From an uncultured Bacteroidota bacterium (lineage in GTDB: Bacteria; Bacteroidota; Bacteroidia; Bacteroidales; P3), in assembly GCA_902784865.1 (NCBI GenBank), contig CACZWL010000013.1, positions 1 through 64,000 of the forward strand: a stretch of DNA of 64,000 bases, given 5' to 3'. Positions 33,717-43,718 of this stretch are shown here, piece by piece. The translations under genes and the position numbers were made by a program. Every line of letters begins with the position of its first letter. The first letter of the stretch is position 1. Under the pieces are notes generated by a model. The model made no database searches. It was not told where the DNA came from and was given only the letters and a program-made list of their open reading frames with translations.

Positions 33717-33968
33717 ATGGCACACCACAAGTCTGCAAAAAAGAGAATTCGCGCCTGCGAAAAGAGAAGAGTTGAGAACCGTTACTACGCCAAGACCATG
33801 CGCAACGCCCTGCGCGACTTCCGTGCTCTGGAAGACAAGGCCGCAGCCACCGAACGCCTCCCCAAGATGCTCTCTATCATCGACAAACTGGCCAAGCGTT
33901 CCGTCATCCACAAGAACAAGGCTTCCAACCTCAAATCCAAGTGCATGCGCAAAGTCAACGCCATGTAA
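33717..33968 (+). CDS. rpsT: 30S ribosomal protein S20
   Basis: An 83-residue basic protein, typical S20 ([50 protein letters not shown]). It binds 16S rRNA near the 5' domain and helix 44. It follows tRNA-Glu and ends in a strong terminator. Confidence 0.97.
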   Translation: MAHHKSAKKRIRACEKRRVENRYYAKTMRNALRDFRALEDKAAATERLPKMLSIIDKLAKRSVIHKNKASNLKSKCMRKVNAM

Positions 33969-33989
33969 TCACAGACGGACTGAAAAGAC

Positions 33990-34020
33990 AAAGGCGACCC
34001 ACCGGTCGCCTTTCTTTTTT
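33990..34020 (+). terminator. Intrinsic terminator of rpsT
   Basis: AAGGCGACC pairs with GGTCGCCTT around a 4-base loop and is followed by TCTTTTTT. Confidence 0.9.
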
Positions 34021-34036
34021 GTGTCCTCCCGGACCG

Positions 34037-35092
34037 CTACTCCGGAAGCTTGATCTCCTTGAACCGGCGCTGACGTTGCTGCCAACGCTCGCGGGCATAC
34101 TGCTGCATGTCGGACACCTCGTCGCTCTCGTCGATAATCTCCAAGCCGAAGATAGTCTCGATGACATCCTCCAGGGTGATGATGCCCTGAAACGAGCCGT
34201 ACTCGTCGATGATACCGGCAATCTGTTCCTTGTGCTTCAGCAGGCTGTCCCAGATGTCGGCCACCGACATCTCCTCATTGAAGAGCGGAATTTCGCGCTT
34301 GATGTCGCCCAGCTTCATGCTGAAATGGTCTTCGGCCAGCGCCTCAAGCACCTCGCTCCGAAGCACATAACCCGTGATAAAATCCTCTTCCTCGGCATAG
34401 AGCGGTATGCGAGAGAAGTGCGAATACTCCTCCTCTTTGTAGAAATCGCGTAGCGACATGCCCTCGGGAGCCGTGGCAGCCACCACCCTTGGGGTCATCA
34501 CGTCGTAGGCCTTGATTTCGCCCAACTTGATAACGTTCTGGATAATCTTGTTCTCGTCCTGGTCAATCACACCCTCATCCTCGCCCATATCGGCCATGGC
34601 GGCCACCTCTTCGCGGCTGACGGCCGTCTCCTCCTCATCCTTGCGGGCAATGAGGTGGGTGAGCCCCTCGACGAGCAGCACCACGGGGTAGAGCACTACT
34701 ATGAGCACACGGATGGTGTAGGCCGTGAAGCCCATCAACCGACGCCACTGGCCGGTGCCGATGGTCTTGGGTATAATCTCGGAAAATACGAGGATGAGTA
34801 TGGTGGTCACCGCCGACACCACGCCGAACCACTGGCTTCCGAACACTTCGGTGGCCTGCTTGCCTACGCCGGCGGCGCCGACGGTGTTGGCTATGGTGTT
34901 GAGCGCCAGGATGGCCGCTATGGGGCGGGCATTGTCCTGTTTATACCTCTTGAACAGCGGCGCAGCCTTGTATCCTTCGTCCTCGCGCATGGTAATATAG
35001 CTGAGAGGCGTGGACATCAGGACGGATTCTAGTATAGAGCACAGGAACGATATCATCATCGCACCCAGCAGGAATACAATCAGTAGCGTCAT
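34037..35092 (-). CDS. CNNM/CorC-type membrane protein with CBS domains (hemolysin family)
   Basis: A 351-residue protein. The N-terminal CNNM (DUF21) domain has about four membrane helices (LLIVFLLGAMMISFLCSILE, ILALNTIANTVGAAGVG, SAVTTILILVFSEIIPKTIG). A CBS pair follows (DVMTPRVVAATAPEGMSL and HKEQIAGIIDEYGSFQGIIT, LEDVIETIFG). It lacks the usual C-terminal CorC_HlyC domain, ending soon after the CBS pair. Relatives are linked to Mg2+ efflux. The ATG at 35092 is chosen because the promoter covers the upstream part of the longer frame. Confidence 0.9.
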   Translation of the reverse strand: MTLLIVFLLGAMMISFLCSILESVLMSTPLSYITMREDEGYKAAPLFKRYKQDNARPIAAILALNTIANTVGAAGVGKQATEVFGSQWFGVVSAVTTILILVFSEIIPKTIGTGQWRRLMGFTAYTIRVLIVVLYPVVLLVEGLTHLIARKDEEETAVSREEVAAMADMGEDEGVIDQDENKIIQNVIKLGEIKAYDVMTPRVVAATAPEGMSLRDFYKEEEYSHFSRIPLYAEEEDFITGYVLRSEVLEALAEDHFSMKLGDIKREIPLFNEEMSVADIWDSLLKHKEQIAGIIDEYGSFQGIITLEDVIETIFGLEIIDESDEVSDMQQYARERWQQRQRRFKEIKLPE

Positions 35093-35115
35093 TTCTTCAT
35101 TACTAAAAAACGGTG

Positions 35116-35147
35116 CAAAGATACAAAGGATTTCCGAGGTGGCCAAA
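35116..35147 (-). promoter_or_regulatory. Promoter of the CNNM/CBS gene
   Basis: TTTG (35147-35144), 20-bp spacer, TATCTTTG (35123-35116) on the minus strand. It overlaps the stop codon of the upstream GH2-like gene, so the CNNM gene is separately transcribed. Confidence 0.8.
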
Positions 35148-36752
35148 TTATTTTAACGGGGGCACCTCGTCGCCGGCATAGAAGAGGCCCTGAAGACGGG
35201 GGTTGGCGGCTATGGTGTCGAGGTATTCGCGGAGCGGAGCCACCTCGGGTGAGGCGCCCATCGGAATGCACGGGATGTTGGCTGGCAGGCGTTTCACATA
35301 GCGGGCGAGGAAGGCCGGCGAGGGTCTGGGCGGGCAAACGATGTCGGTCGAGCGGTGGGTCCAGGTGCCCATCGTGACCACCGGCCGCGTATTGTCCTTG
35401 CCTTTCAGGAAGCGGTAGGCCTCCTCCTGGCAGTGGCTCCCTTGGGGCAGCGATGCCAGGCTCCAGGCCACGACGCAGGTGCGATTGCGGTCGCGGCGGT
35501 ACATGTTGAACAAGCGGTCAAGCATCGGGTTGAGCCATATCGGGTTGTCGGCCATCTCGGGCAGCATCGGGCGTATGTTTGGCTCGTCCCACAGGTAAAG
35601 GCCCAGCGAGTCGCAGAGGTGGTACCAGTATTCGTCGGACGGGTGGTGGAGGGTGCGGACGGTGTTGATGCCCATGGCCTTGAGCCGCAGGGCGGTGGCA
35701 CGCATCTCGCCGCGCGAGACACTGGGCCCATGGAGCGCCGACTGCTCGAGCCGCGCCATGCCCCTGACCGCCATGGGATGCCCGTTGATGCAGAGCAGGC
35801 CGCGGCGCACCTCGATGCGGCGGAAGCCGACCTGCTTGACGATGCGCTCCTGCTCCACGCCCGAGGCGTCAAGGAGTCGGACGGTGAGCGGATAGAGCAC
35901 GGGGGTGGTGTCGGCCCAAGGCTGGACGGTACCCACTGCGGGTGCCAAGCTGACGAACCAGTCGCCCTGACGGAGTGCCTTGCGGAGCACGGCACCGCAG
36001 CACTGCACCTCGACGAACCCACCCTGCACCTCGCGGTTGAGGTCGACCATGACGTCGAGGTGTCCCGTACGGTAGTCGGCCGTATCGAGGGTCGCCACGA
36101 CCTTGAGGTCGGTGATATAGGTTCGCGGAACGGAGTAGAGCAGCACCTCGCGCAGTATACCCGTCAGGCGCCATGCTTCGTGCCACTCGAGGTAGCTGCC
36201 GTCGCACCAGCGCAACACCTTGACGGCAATGCGGTTGGAGCCGGGGCGCAGGTACCGCGTAAGGTCCCACTCGGCAGGCGTACGCGAGTCCTCGCTGTAG
36301 CCCACCTCGCGGCCGTTGACATAGAGGTAGAAGGCCGATGCGACGCCACCGAAGCTGACGATGGTGCGGCGCCCGTCCCAATGCGGAGGCAGCGTGAAGT
36401 CGCGCAGCAGGAAAGCCACCGTGTTGGTGTCGGTGGGCGCATAGGGCGGGTTGGCGGGTTCGGGGAGGCGCCAAGGGGCCAACCCCTGTAGCTCGGCGAA
36501 GCCCGGCACCTGCATCGAGTCGGGCGGCCGCGCTGTGGCATGCTGGAACCGCTCGGCCTGCGCAGGGGCGGCAAAGAGGCTGACAGCCCAACGGCCGCCG
36601 AGGCTGCGCGACCAGTCGCCCTGGGGCACGACGGCATCGTGGGGCTGCACCTTGTTGAGCCTGTAGACGGCGGGGTTGTCCCAGTGGGGCTGGGCTGCCA
36701 ACGGCCTGAGGAGCACCGCAAAAAGGAGTATGAGCCAGGCTTTGATTCGCAT
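35148..36752 (-). CDS. GH2-fold (beta-galactosidase-like) exported protein, catalytically degenerate
   Basis: A 534-residue protein with a signal peptide (AWLILLFAVLLRPLAAQ). It has a GH2 sugar-binding domain (GVASAFYLYVNGREVGYSED, SRTPAEWDLTRYLRPGSN), the immunoglobulin-like middle domain, and the start of the TIM barrel (GFRRIEVRRGLLCINGHPMA, VRTLHHPSDEYWYHLCDSLG, LYLWDEPNI). The usual acid/base motif WSLGNE is replaced by AWSLASLPQG and no nucleophile Glu motif is seen; the protein also ends about where the barrel is incomplete. It is therefore probably a non-enzymatic carbohydrate-binding relative or a decaying gene. The ATG at 36752 begins the signal peptide. Confidence 0.8.
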   Translation of the reverse strand: MRIKAWLILLFAVLLRPLAAQPHWDNPAVYRLNKVQPHDAVVPQGDWSRSLGGRWAVSLFAAPAQAERFQHATARPPDSMQVPGFAELQGLAPWRLPEPANPPYAPTDTNTVAFLLRDFTLPPHWDGRRTIVSFGGVASAFYLYVNGREVGYSEDSRTPAEWDLTRYLRPGSNRIAVKVLRWCDGSYLEWHEAWRLTGILREVLLYSVPRTYITDLKVVATLDTADYRTGHLDVMVDLNREVQGGFVEVQCCGAVLRKALRQGDWFVSLAPAVGTVQPWADTTPVLYPLTVRLLDASGVEQERIVKQVGFRRIEVRRGLLCINGHPMAVRGMARLEQSALHGPSVSRGEMRATALRLKAMGINTVRTLHHPSDEYWYHLCDSLGLYLWDEPNIRPMLPEMADNPIWLNPMLDRLFNMYRRDRNRTCVVAWSLASLPQGSHCQEEAYRFLKGKDNTRPVVTMGTWTHRSTDIVCPPRPSPAFLARYVKRLPANIPCIPMGASPEVAPLREYLDTIAANPRLQGLFYAGDEVPPLK

Positions 36753-36763
36753 AAAAACGGATG

Positions 36764-36771
36764 CAAAGATA
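36764..36771 (-). promoter_or_regulatory. -7 box of the GH2-like gene
   Basis: TATCTTTG on the minus strand, 11 bp before the ATG. It overlaps the divergent rsgA promoter region. Confidence 0.6.
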
Positions 36772-36778
36772 CGCATTT

Positions 36779-36809
36779 TTTGCCGAATGGAAAAAGTTTC
36801 GTAATTTTG
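36779..36809 (+). promoter_or_regulatory. Promoter of rsgA
   Basis: TTTG (36779-36782), 19-bp spacer, TAATTTTG (36802-36809), 12 bp before the rsgA ATG, implying a very short leader. Confidence 0.75.
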
Positions 36810-36821
36810 CACCCCGAAAAT

Positions 36822-37763
36822 ATGGAAGAAGGACTGGTCATAAGAACCACCGGAAGTTGGTACAAAGTGCTCCGTGAAGGGGGCGACACCGTGGACTGCC
36901 GCCTGCGCGGCAACTACCGCCTGCGCGGCAACAAGCAGACCAACCCCGTGGCCGTGGGCGACCGTGTGGGCTACGAGCTTCAGGACGACGGCACCGGCCT
37001 CATCCACGACGTGGCCGACCGCCGCAACTACATCGTCCGCCGCGCCACCAAACTCAGCAAGCAGACCCACGTCATCGCCGCCAACATCGACCTCCTGTGC
37101 GTCGTGGGCACCCTGGGCCTGCCACGCACCTCCACCGGCTTCATCGACCGCCTGCTCGTCACCGCCGAAGCCTACCACATACCCGCCTGCCTCGTCCTCA
37201 ACAAGAGCGACCTGCTGGTCGACGACGACCTGATGGCCATGCAACGCGAACTGGCCGACCTCTACCGCAGCGCAGGCTACCAGGTGCTCGAGGTGTCGGC
37301 GCTCACCGGCCAGGGCATCGACGACCTGCGCCAGGCCATCGCCGGGCGCACCGTCCTCTTCAGCGGCCACAGCGGTGTGGGCAAAAGCGCCCTGCTCAAC
37401 GCGCTCTGCCCAGGCCTCGACCTCCGCGTCGGCGCACTCTCCGACTGGAGCCTCAAGGGCCGCCATACCACCACCTTCGCCGAAATCCACCCAGTGCCCC
37501 TCAGGACACAACAACCGGCGCGGAACACCTACCTCATCGACACCCCCGGCATCAAGGAGTTCGGCATGGTCGACTTCAACGGGCAGGAACTCTCGCACTT
37601 CTTCCCCGAGATGCGCGCCGTGCTGCCGGACTGCCATTTCTCCAACTGCACCCACCGCCACGAGCCCCGCTGCGCGGTGAAAGCCGCCGTCGAAGAGGGC
37701 CGCATCAGCCCCGAGCGCTACCAGAACTACCTCAATATCCTCGACGGCATCGAGGACGAGTAG
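36822..37763 (+). CDS. rsgA: Ribosome small-subunit-dependent GTPase A
   Basis: A 313-residue RsgA (YjeQ), a circularly permuted GTPase that checks late 30S assembly. The N-terminal OB fold (LVIRTTGSWYKVLREGGDTV, RLRGNYRLRGNKQTNPVAVG) is followed by G4 (LNKSDLL), G5 (SALTGQG), G1 (FSGHSGVGKSALLNAL), G2 (KGRHTTTF) and G3 (DTPG) in permuted order. The C-terminal zinc finger is CHFSNCTHRHEPRC. The ATG at 36822 fits the promoter; the frame continues upstream only as antisense of the GH2-like gene. Confidence 0.97.
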   Translation: MEEGLVIRTTGSWYKVLREGGDTVDCRLRGNYRLRGNKQTNPVAVGDRVGYELQDDGTGLIHDVADRRNYIVRRATKLSKQTHVIAANIDLLCVVGTLGLPRTSTGFIDRLLVTAEAYHIPACLVLNKSDLLVDDDLMAMQRELADLYRSAGYQVLEVSALTGQGIDDLRQAIAGRTVLFSGHSGVGKSALLNALCPGLDLRVGALSDWSLKGRHTTTFAEIHPVPLRTQQPARNTYLIDTPGIKEFGMVDFNGQELSHFFPEMRAVLPDCHFSNCTHRHEPRCAVKAAVEEGRISPERYQNYLNILDGIEDE

Positions 37764-37808
37764 CCAATCGCCCATTATGCATTGACAACCAGCGCCTTGC
37801 AACCCATG

Positions 37809-37844
37809 CAGGCACCCCGACGTTTTTTTGAAAAAAAGTGCCTG
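37809..37844 (+). terminator. Hairpin after rsgA
   Basis: CAGGCAC pairs with GTGCCTG and encloses a run TTTTTTT-G-AAAAAAA that can extend the stem. It lacks a following T tract on the plus strand, so termination is uncertain. Confidence 0.4.
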
Positions 37845-37994
37845 GAAGGGTCATTTTTGCCCGTTCACAACAGGCTGATTATTAGCACTATATAAGTTAT
37901 AGGTTTTGCCTAGGTTTTGACATGGTAGGTCTATGACAGGACAACGGTCGGATTGCCGCCGGTCTGCCGTTGACTATTCGTGGCAATTCATGCC

Positions 37995-38029
37995 AAAAAG
38001 GAAAGGGCGCCAGCTGCTCGCTGGCGCCC
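37995..38029 (-). terminator. Intrinsic terminator of eno
   Basis: On the minus strand GGGCGCCAGC pairs with GCTGGCGCCC around a 5-base loop, followed by TTTCCTTTTT. It lies about 30 bp after the eno stop. Confidence 0.9.
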
Positions 38030-38060
38030 TCACAGGACTGAAGGATGATTGCGCTTTTGG

Positions 38061-39359
<1,299 letters not shown>

Positions 39360-39391
39360 TTAACTTTATGTTTTGTTAATTGTTTGCGGTG

Positions 39392-39399
39392 CAAAGATA
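39392..39399 (-). promoter_or_regulatory. -7 box of eno
   Basis: TATCTTTG on the minus strand, 38 bp before the ATG; no clear TTTG at -33. Confidence 0.6.
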
Positions 39400-39454
39400 C
39401 GAAAAAAGAATGATATATTCGATAAAAATCTTTCCGAATGGCGAAATATTTTTC

Positions 39455-40294
<840 letters not shown>

Positions 40295-40361
40295 CTTTCT
40301 ACATGTTTTTCAGCGCATTACAACGTACCATGCACGCCATGCGCCAGTGTTTATTGTTTTG

Positions 40362-40369
40362 CAAAGATA
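40362..40369 (-). promoter_or_regulatory. -7 box of the SUMF1-like lipoprotein gene
   Basis: TATCTTTG on the minus strand, 67 bp before the ATG. Confidence 0.55.
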
Positions 40370-40398
40370 CGATTTTTTTTTGACCTGCGAGAAGAAAA

Positions 40399-40574
40399 AA
40401 CGCCCCCACGGCAGAGACGCCCCTCCCCCACCCCTCGCTGCCGGGGTGCATCCGGTAGGTATCTGGTAGGTATCTGGTAGGTGAATACTTCGACTCTTTC
40501 CCATCATTTCCCACCGATGGGAAAATCGGGATACTTTACAGCGGGGGAGGCGCACGCGTGCGCCTCCCCCGCTG
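40399..40574. repeat. Repeat-rich spacer: G/C tracts, TGGTAGGTATC direct repeats and a perfect 36-bp palindrome
   Basis: From left to right: a C-rich tract (minus-strand G runs, 40399-40445), three direct copies of GGTAGGTAT/GGTAGGTGA (about 40455-40490) followed by TTCGACTC, a CCCATC/GATGGG hairpin (40500-40521) and a perfect palindrome at 40539-40574 with arms CAGCGGGGGAGGCGCACG/CGTGCGCCTCCCCCGCTG. The palindrome follows the T9SS protein gene but has no T tract. Confidence 0.8.
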
Positions 40575-40595
40575 TCGCTGCCGCCTCAGAAACGT

Positions 40596-42575
40596 CTATC
40601 GCACCAGCAGCTTGCGCACTGCGCACTGGCGCTCGCCCACGATGCGGACGAAGTAGGTTCCCGGGAGGTTGACTTCGAGGGTGATTTCTGAATCTCGAGT
40701 GCTGATTTTCGAGTGGGTACGCCCCTGCATGTCCACCACTGTCACCTCGGCTCCAGGCTCCACGCCGCGTAGGCTGACCCGCCCGCTGGCAGGGTTAGGG
40801 TGGAGAGTGATGCCGTCGGCGCCGTCCACCTCACCGATGCCCACCTCGGCCTCGAAGGTGGCGATATAGGTGGCGTCGGCCGTAACGGTGACTGTGCGCG
40901 GATTGTCGGTGTTGCCGTCCTGCCAGCTGACGAAGCGGTAGCCCTCGTTGGGCGTGGCCGTGAGGGTGGCCTCGGTGCCAGCCTCGTATGTGCCGCCGCC
41001 AAAGACGCTGCCCATAGTCGGGTCGTTGGCCTCGAGCGTCAGCACGTACGCGTCGTCGCTCCAAGGGCCGAATTCGGCGCGGAAGACGTGGTTGGCAGTA
41101 ACATTGGAATCCGTGTAGACGTAGTGCAGGGTCTGCGTCGCGGCGTCGTAGCCGCTGAAGATGCTGCCAAGGGGCACTTCGACATCGTCCACATAGAAGT
41201 GGAGGAGCTTCGGGTTGGCGTAGTCGCCGTAGTGGGGGCTGCCGGGGCGGTAGGAATCCATCCTGACGGTGAACGGGTCGCCCTCGGAGACCAATAACAT
41301 TCGTATGGCATCGTGTGCCTTGGACCGAGGCGAATGGATTTTTCCGCCACCCTGATTGACAATGGTCATGGTGTGGATGGAAGGGAGGGTGTCCCACTGG
41401 CCGAACACGGCGCGGACGGTGTGGCTGGACGTGATGTTGGGAAGGGGGTACTTATAGAAATACCTATCGATGTAATAACCCTCAAAAATGCTGTCGAGCG
41501 GAATTTCGACGCCGTCGATATAGAAGTGGAGAAGGCGGGGATTGGAGTAATCCTCATATCGCCCGGATTCAGGTCTCAACGAATGCATCACAATATTTAC
41601 AGCCATTCCCTCCTCTGCTTGGAATGGAATGGTGTCGGGTAAAAAATGCCACATATTATCATCAATATACGAAGAGAGTTCTCCGTAATCGATATATCCA
41701 CCACCCTCGTTCACAACCTCTATGGTATGCAGCGGCGGCAGCTGGGTGGTGTCCACCGGGCCGAATACTACACGGACCTCATGATCGGAGGTTACTACCT
41801 GACGGTAGCTATAGCCGTATTCCAAGGTGGCGCAATCAAATCGCCGCGAGAGGCTGTCGAGGGGGATTTCCACATCGTCCACGTACAGGTGGAGAGGCCT
41901 CCGTTCAGGATCTCTATTAGGAGAAGAACCTTCCGGCCTGACACCACCAAAGCCCACACTGAAATGCATCCCCTCCTCTACCGTCACAAAGAGCGTATCG
42001 CCCCGATTCTGGCCTATTGCCGTCCCGCTTATCCAGCTTCCATCGCTGTCTTCATATCCACAACTCAAATTGTGTGACTCGATGAATGCGACGGTGTGCG
42101 TGGGCCGTGGGGTCATATCCTCCTCCCACTCTCCGAAGACAGCGCGGAAAGTGTGGTCGGAGGTGACGTTGGCGAGGGTGTAGGAATACCAGTAATAGAA
42201 GCCCTCCTCGTCGTAGAAAGAGTAGATGCTGTCGAGGGGAACCTCCCGGTTGTCCACATAGAAATGAAGCAATCGCGGAAAGCCTCCTTCATATCGTATC
42301 CCTCCATAGAAGGATGAACCGCGCCGCTCCGACGAGAGGCCGATATAGACGGAACTCCCCTCCTGCACCAGAAGCGTCTCGGTGGAAGACCTCCTAAAAG
42401 TGTAATCCATAGTGTCGACACTTTGGCCGTCAGGCGTGGAGCGGCTGAACGAGAAGTAGCCGCCGCCTTCGTTGATGAATGTCATGGTGTGGAACACGTT
42501 AGACTGGGCCCTGCCGTTCACACCGACCAAGCAAAGCACCGTCAAGAGCATCAATAAGAACCGTGTCTTCTTCAT
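40596..42575 (-). CDS. Secreted repeat protein with InlB-like repeat and type IX sorting domain
   Basis: A 659-residue exported protein. After the signal peptide (LLMLLTVLCLVGVNGRAQ) come four tandem units of about 115-130 residues, each with an opening like HTMTFINEGGGYFSFSR, a central LLHFYVDNREVPLDSI and a closing NVTSDHTFRAVFGEW. A divergent InlB B-repeat follows (ANDPTMGSVFGGGTYEAGTE, GYRFVSWQDGNTDNPRTVTV). The C-terminus (ITLHPNPASGRVSLRG to CAVRKLLVR) is a type A T9SS sorting domain. The unit repeats I do not recognise. Surface location is expected. A full consensus promoter lies 320 bp upstream, giving a long leader. Confidence 0.9.
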   Translation of the reverse strand: MKKTRFLLMLLTVLCLVGVNGRAQSNVFHTMTFINEGGGYFSFSRSTPDGQSVDTMDYTFRRSSTETLLVQEGSSVYIGLSSERRGSSFYGGIRYEGGFPRLLHFYVDNREVPLDSIYSFYDEEGFYYWYSYTLANVTSDHTFRAVFGEWEEDMTPRPTHTVAFIESHNLSCGYEDSDGSWISGTAIGQNRGDTLFVTVEEGMHFSVGFGGVRPEGSSPNRDPERRPLHLYVDDVEIPLDSLSRRFDCATLEYGYSYRQVVTSDHEVRVVFGPVDTTQLPPLHTIEVVNEGGGYIDYGELSSYIDDNMWHFLPDTIPFQAEEGMAVNIVMHSLRPESGRYEDYSNPRLLHFYIDGVEIPLDSIFEGYYIDRYFYKYPLPNITSSHTVRAVFGQWDTLPSIHTMTIVNQGGGKIHSPRSKAHDAIRMLLVSEGDPFTVRMDSYRPGSPHYGDYANPKLLHFYVDDVEVPLGSIFSGYDAATQTLHYVYTDSNVTANHVFRAEFGPWSDDAYVLTLEANDPTMGSVFGGGTYEAGTEATLTATPNEGYRFVSWQDGNTDNPRTVTVTADATYIATFEAEVGIGEVDGADGITLHPNPASGRVSLRGVEPGAEVTVVDMQGRTHSKISTRDSEITLEVNLPGTYFVRIVGERQCAVRKLLVR

Positions 42576-42897
42576 GATTGAGTTTTTTTGTTTTCCGCCT
42601 CCAAGCCTCCAGTGAGGCGGGTTCCTTTGTTGGGGTGTTGCACAAATAAGAAAGGCATGAGACTTATGTGCTCATGTCCGTCTTAACAGAGGCTTTGGCT
42701 AACCTTGGAAGGAACGGTCGATGGAACTTATCTCACGCCTGCCGGTATGCAGAAGTGAGCAGCATACACAACCAAGCGAAAGCAAATAATGCTCCGTCCT
42801 CCTTCTTGAAGTTTTGCCAAAATTTCTGTTAAAGGACATTAAAAGCAATGCTTTTCTTGCATCCTCCGGCAAGGGTACTCGCACCGGAATTCGGATG
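42576..42897 (-). promoter_or_regulatory. Long 5' leader of the T9SS repeat protein
   Basis: About 315 nt between the promoter and the ATG. A hairpin CCGCCTC/GAGGCGG (about 42597-42620) lies just before the start codon and is followed by an A-rich run, so it could affect translation. I see no gene and no riboswitch motif in the rest. Confidence 0.45.
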
Positions 42898-42938
42898 CAA
42901 AGATACGAACTTTTCCGCATACGGCAAAAAAATATTTT
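42889..42938. repeat. 50-bp promoter-containing direct repeat, copy 1
   Basis: ATTCGGATGCAAAGATACGA through to AATATTTT, identical to 43638-43687 except for one base. On the minus strand it holds TTTG (42928-42925), a 19-bp spacer and TATCTTTG (42905-42898), the promoter of the T9SS repeat protein. Confidence 0.9.
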
Positions 42939-43006
42939 GCCTCCGCCCGCCAAACCGAGCGAAGGCAAGATGAAAAATCGGACTTTATTCCAGCCAGGCG
43001 CAACCG

Positions 43007-43354
43007 TCACTCTGAAGCCTGTAGATATTGCACCAGCTGGCTCCGTAGCGGCTGAAGGTCATCCTGTATGATGTACCAAATTTCCATGGGGTCGACACGA
43101 TAATAATCATGTACTAGCACATGGCGAAGGTCGATGATGGTGCGCCAGGGAAGTTCGGGATGAGTTTAGCAAAAATCCTTGGTCACTTTATAGGCGGCCT
43201 CACCTATGACCTGTATGTTGTGGACCACGGCATGGAAAAGTATTTTGTTATTCGAGAGTTCATCAAGGGTGATGCCATTGGTGAATTCTTCGATGTTATC
43301 GACAGCCTCGAGCATGTGTTCGAGCCTCGCGCGGTCTCTAATGGGTTCTCTCAT
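43007..43354 (-). pseudogene. hepT: HepT-like HEPN toxin gene interrupted by an in-frame stop
   Basis: The full frame would encode about 115 residues of a HepT (DUF86) protein. The first part (RARLEHMLEAVDNIEEFTNG, AVVHNIQVIGEAAYKVTKDF) ends at a TAA (43166-43168). The same frame resumes directly with THPELPWRTIIDLRHVLVHD and YYRVDPMEIWYIIQDDL. The HEPN ribonuclease motif RHVLVH lies after the stop, so the truncated product cannot be active. A single AAA-to-TAA change would explain it. The start overlaps the mntA end by 17 bp. A further in-frame ATG lies at 43372. Confidence 0.85.
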
Positions 43355-43637
43355 AGATAAATTTTTTATCACGGTTGGCTGTTTGTTCAGCCGCCGACAA
43401 GAGGGTGCCCTGTGTCACAAGGTCGACATCCTTGTTCAGCAAATCCTGTAATTCGTGCATGATGCGGATGTGACCCAACAGACTGACGCGGGCCGTCTTG
43501 TCGAAATCGACAAGGATGTCCACGTCGCTGTCGTCGCGCTGATCGCCTCGGGCATACGAACCGAAGAGCCATGCCTTCGTAACAGGTTGGGTGGCGAAAT
43601 AGTCGGCGAGGGTACTTATCATTTCCTGCGTACTCAT
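43338..43637 (-). CDS. mntA: MntA-like nucleotidyltransferase antitoxin
   Basis: A 99-residue minimal nucleotidyltransferase with the motif GSYARGDQRDDSDVDILVDF. In MntA/HepT pairs this enzyme adds AMP to a Tyr of HepT and so neutralises the RNase. The ATG at 43637 is preferred as the promoter lies immediately upstream. Its partner gene is broken by a stop, so the antitoxin now has no functional target here. Confidence 0.9.
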   Translation of the reverse strand: MSTQEMISTLADYFATQPVTKAWLFGSYARGDQRDDSDVDILVDFDKTARVSLLGHIRIMHELQDLLNKDVDLVTQGTLLSAAEQTANRDKKFIYERTH

Positions 43638-43687
43638 ATTCGGATGCAAAGATACGAACTTTTTCGCATACGGCAAAAAAATATTTT
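43638..43687. repeat. 50-bp promoter-containing direct repeat, copy 2
   Basis: Near-identical to 42889-42938. The minus strand carries TTTG (43677-43674), 19-bp spacer and TATCTTTG (43654-43647), the mntA promoter. The two copies bracket the mntA-hepT pair. Confidence 0.9.
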
Positions 43688-43718
43688 CCCACGGTGATGC
43701 TCGCGCATGGTCGGCAAC

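Noticed and set aside
36753-37802. Long minus-strand extension of the GH2-like frame
   Set aside because: It is antisense to rsgA; the signal peptide and promoter both place the start at 36752.
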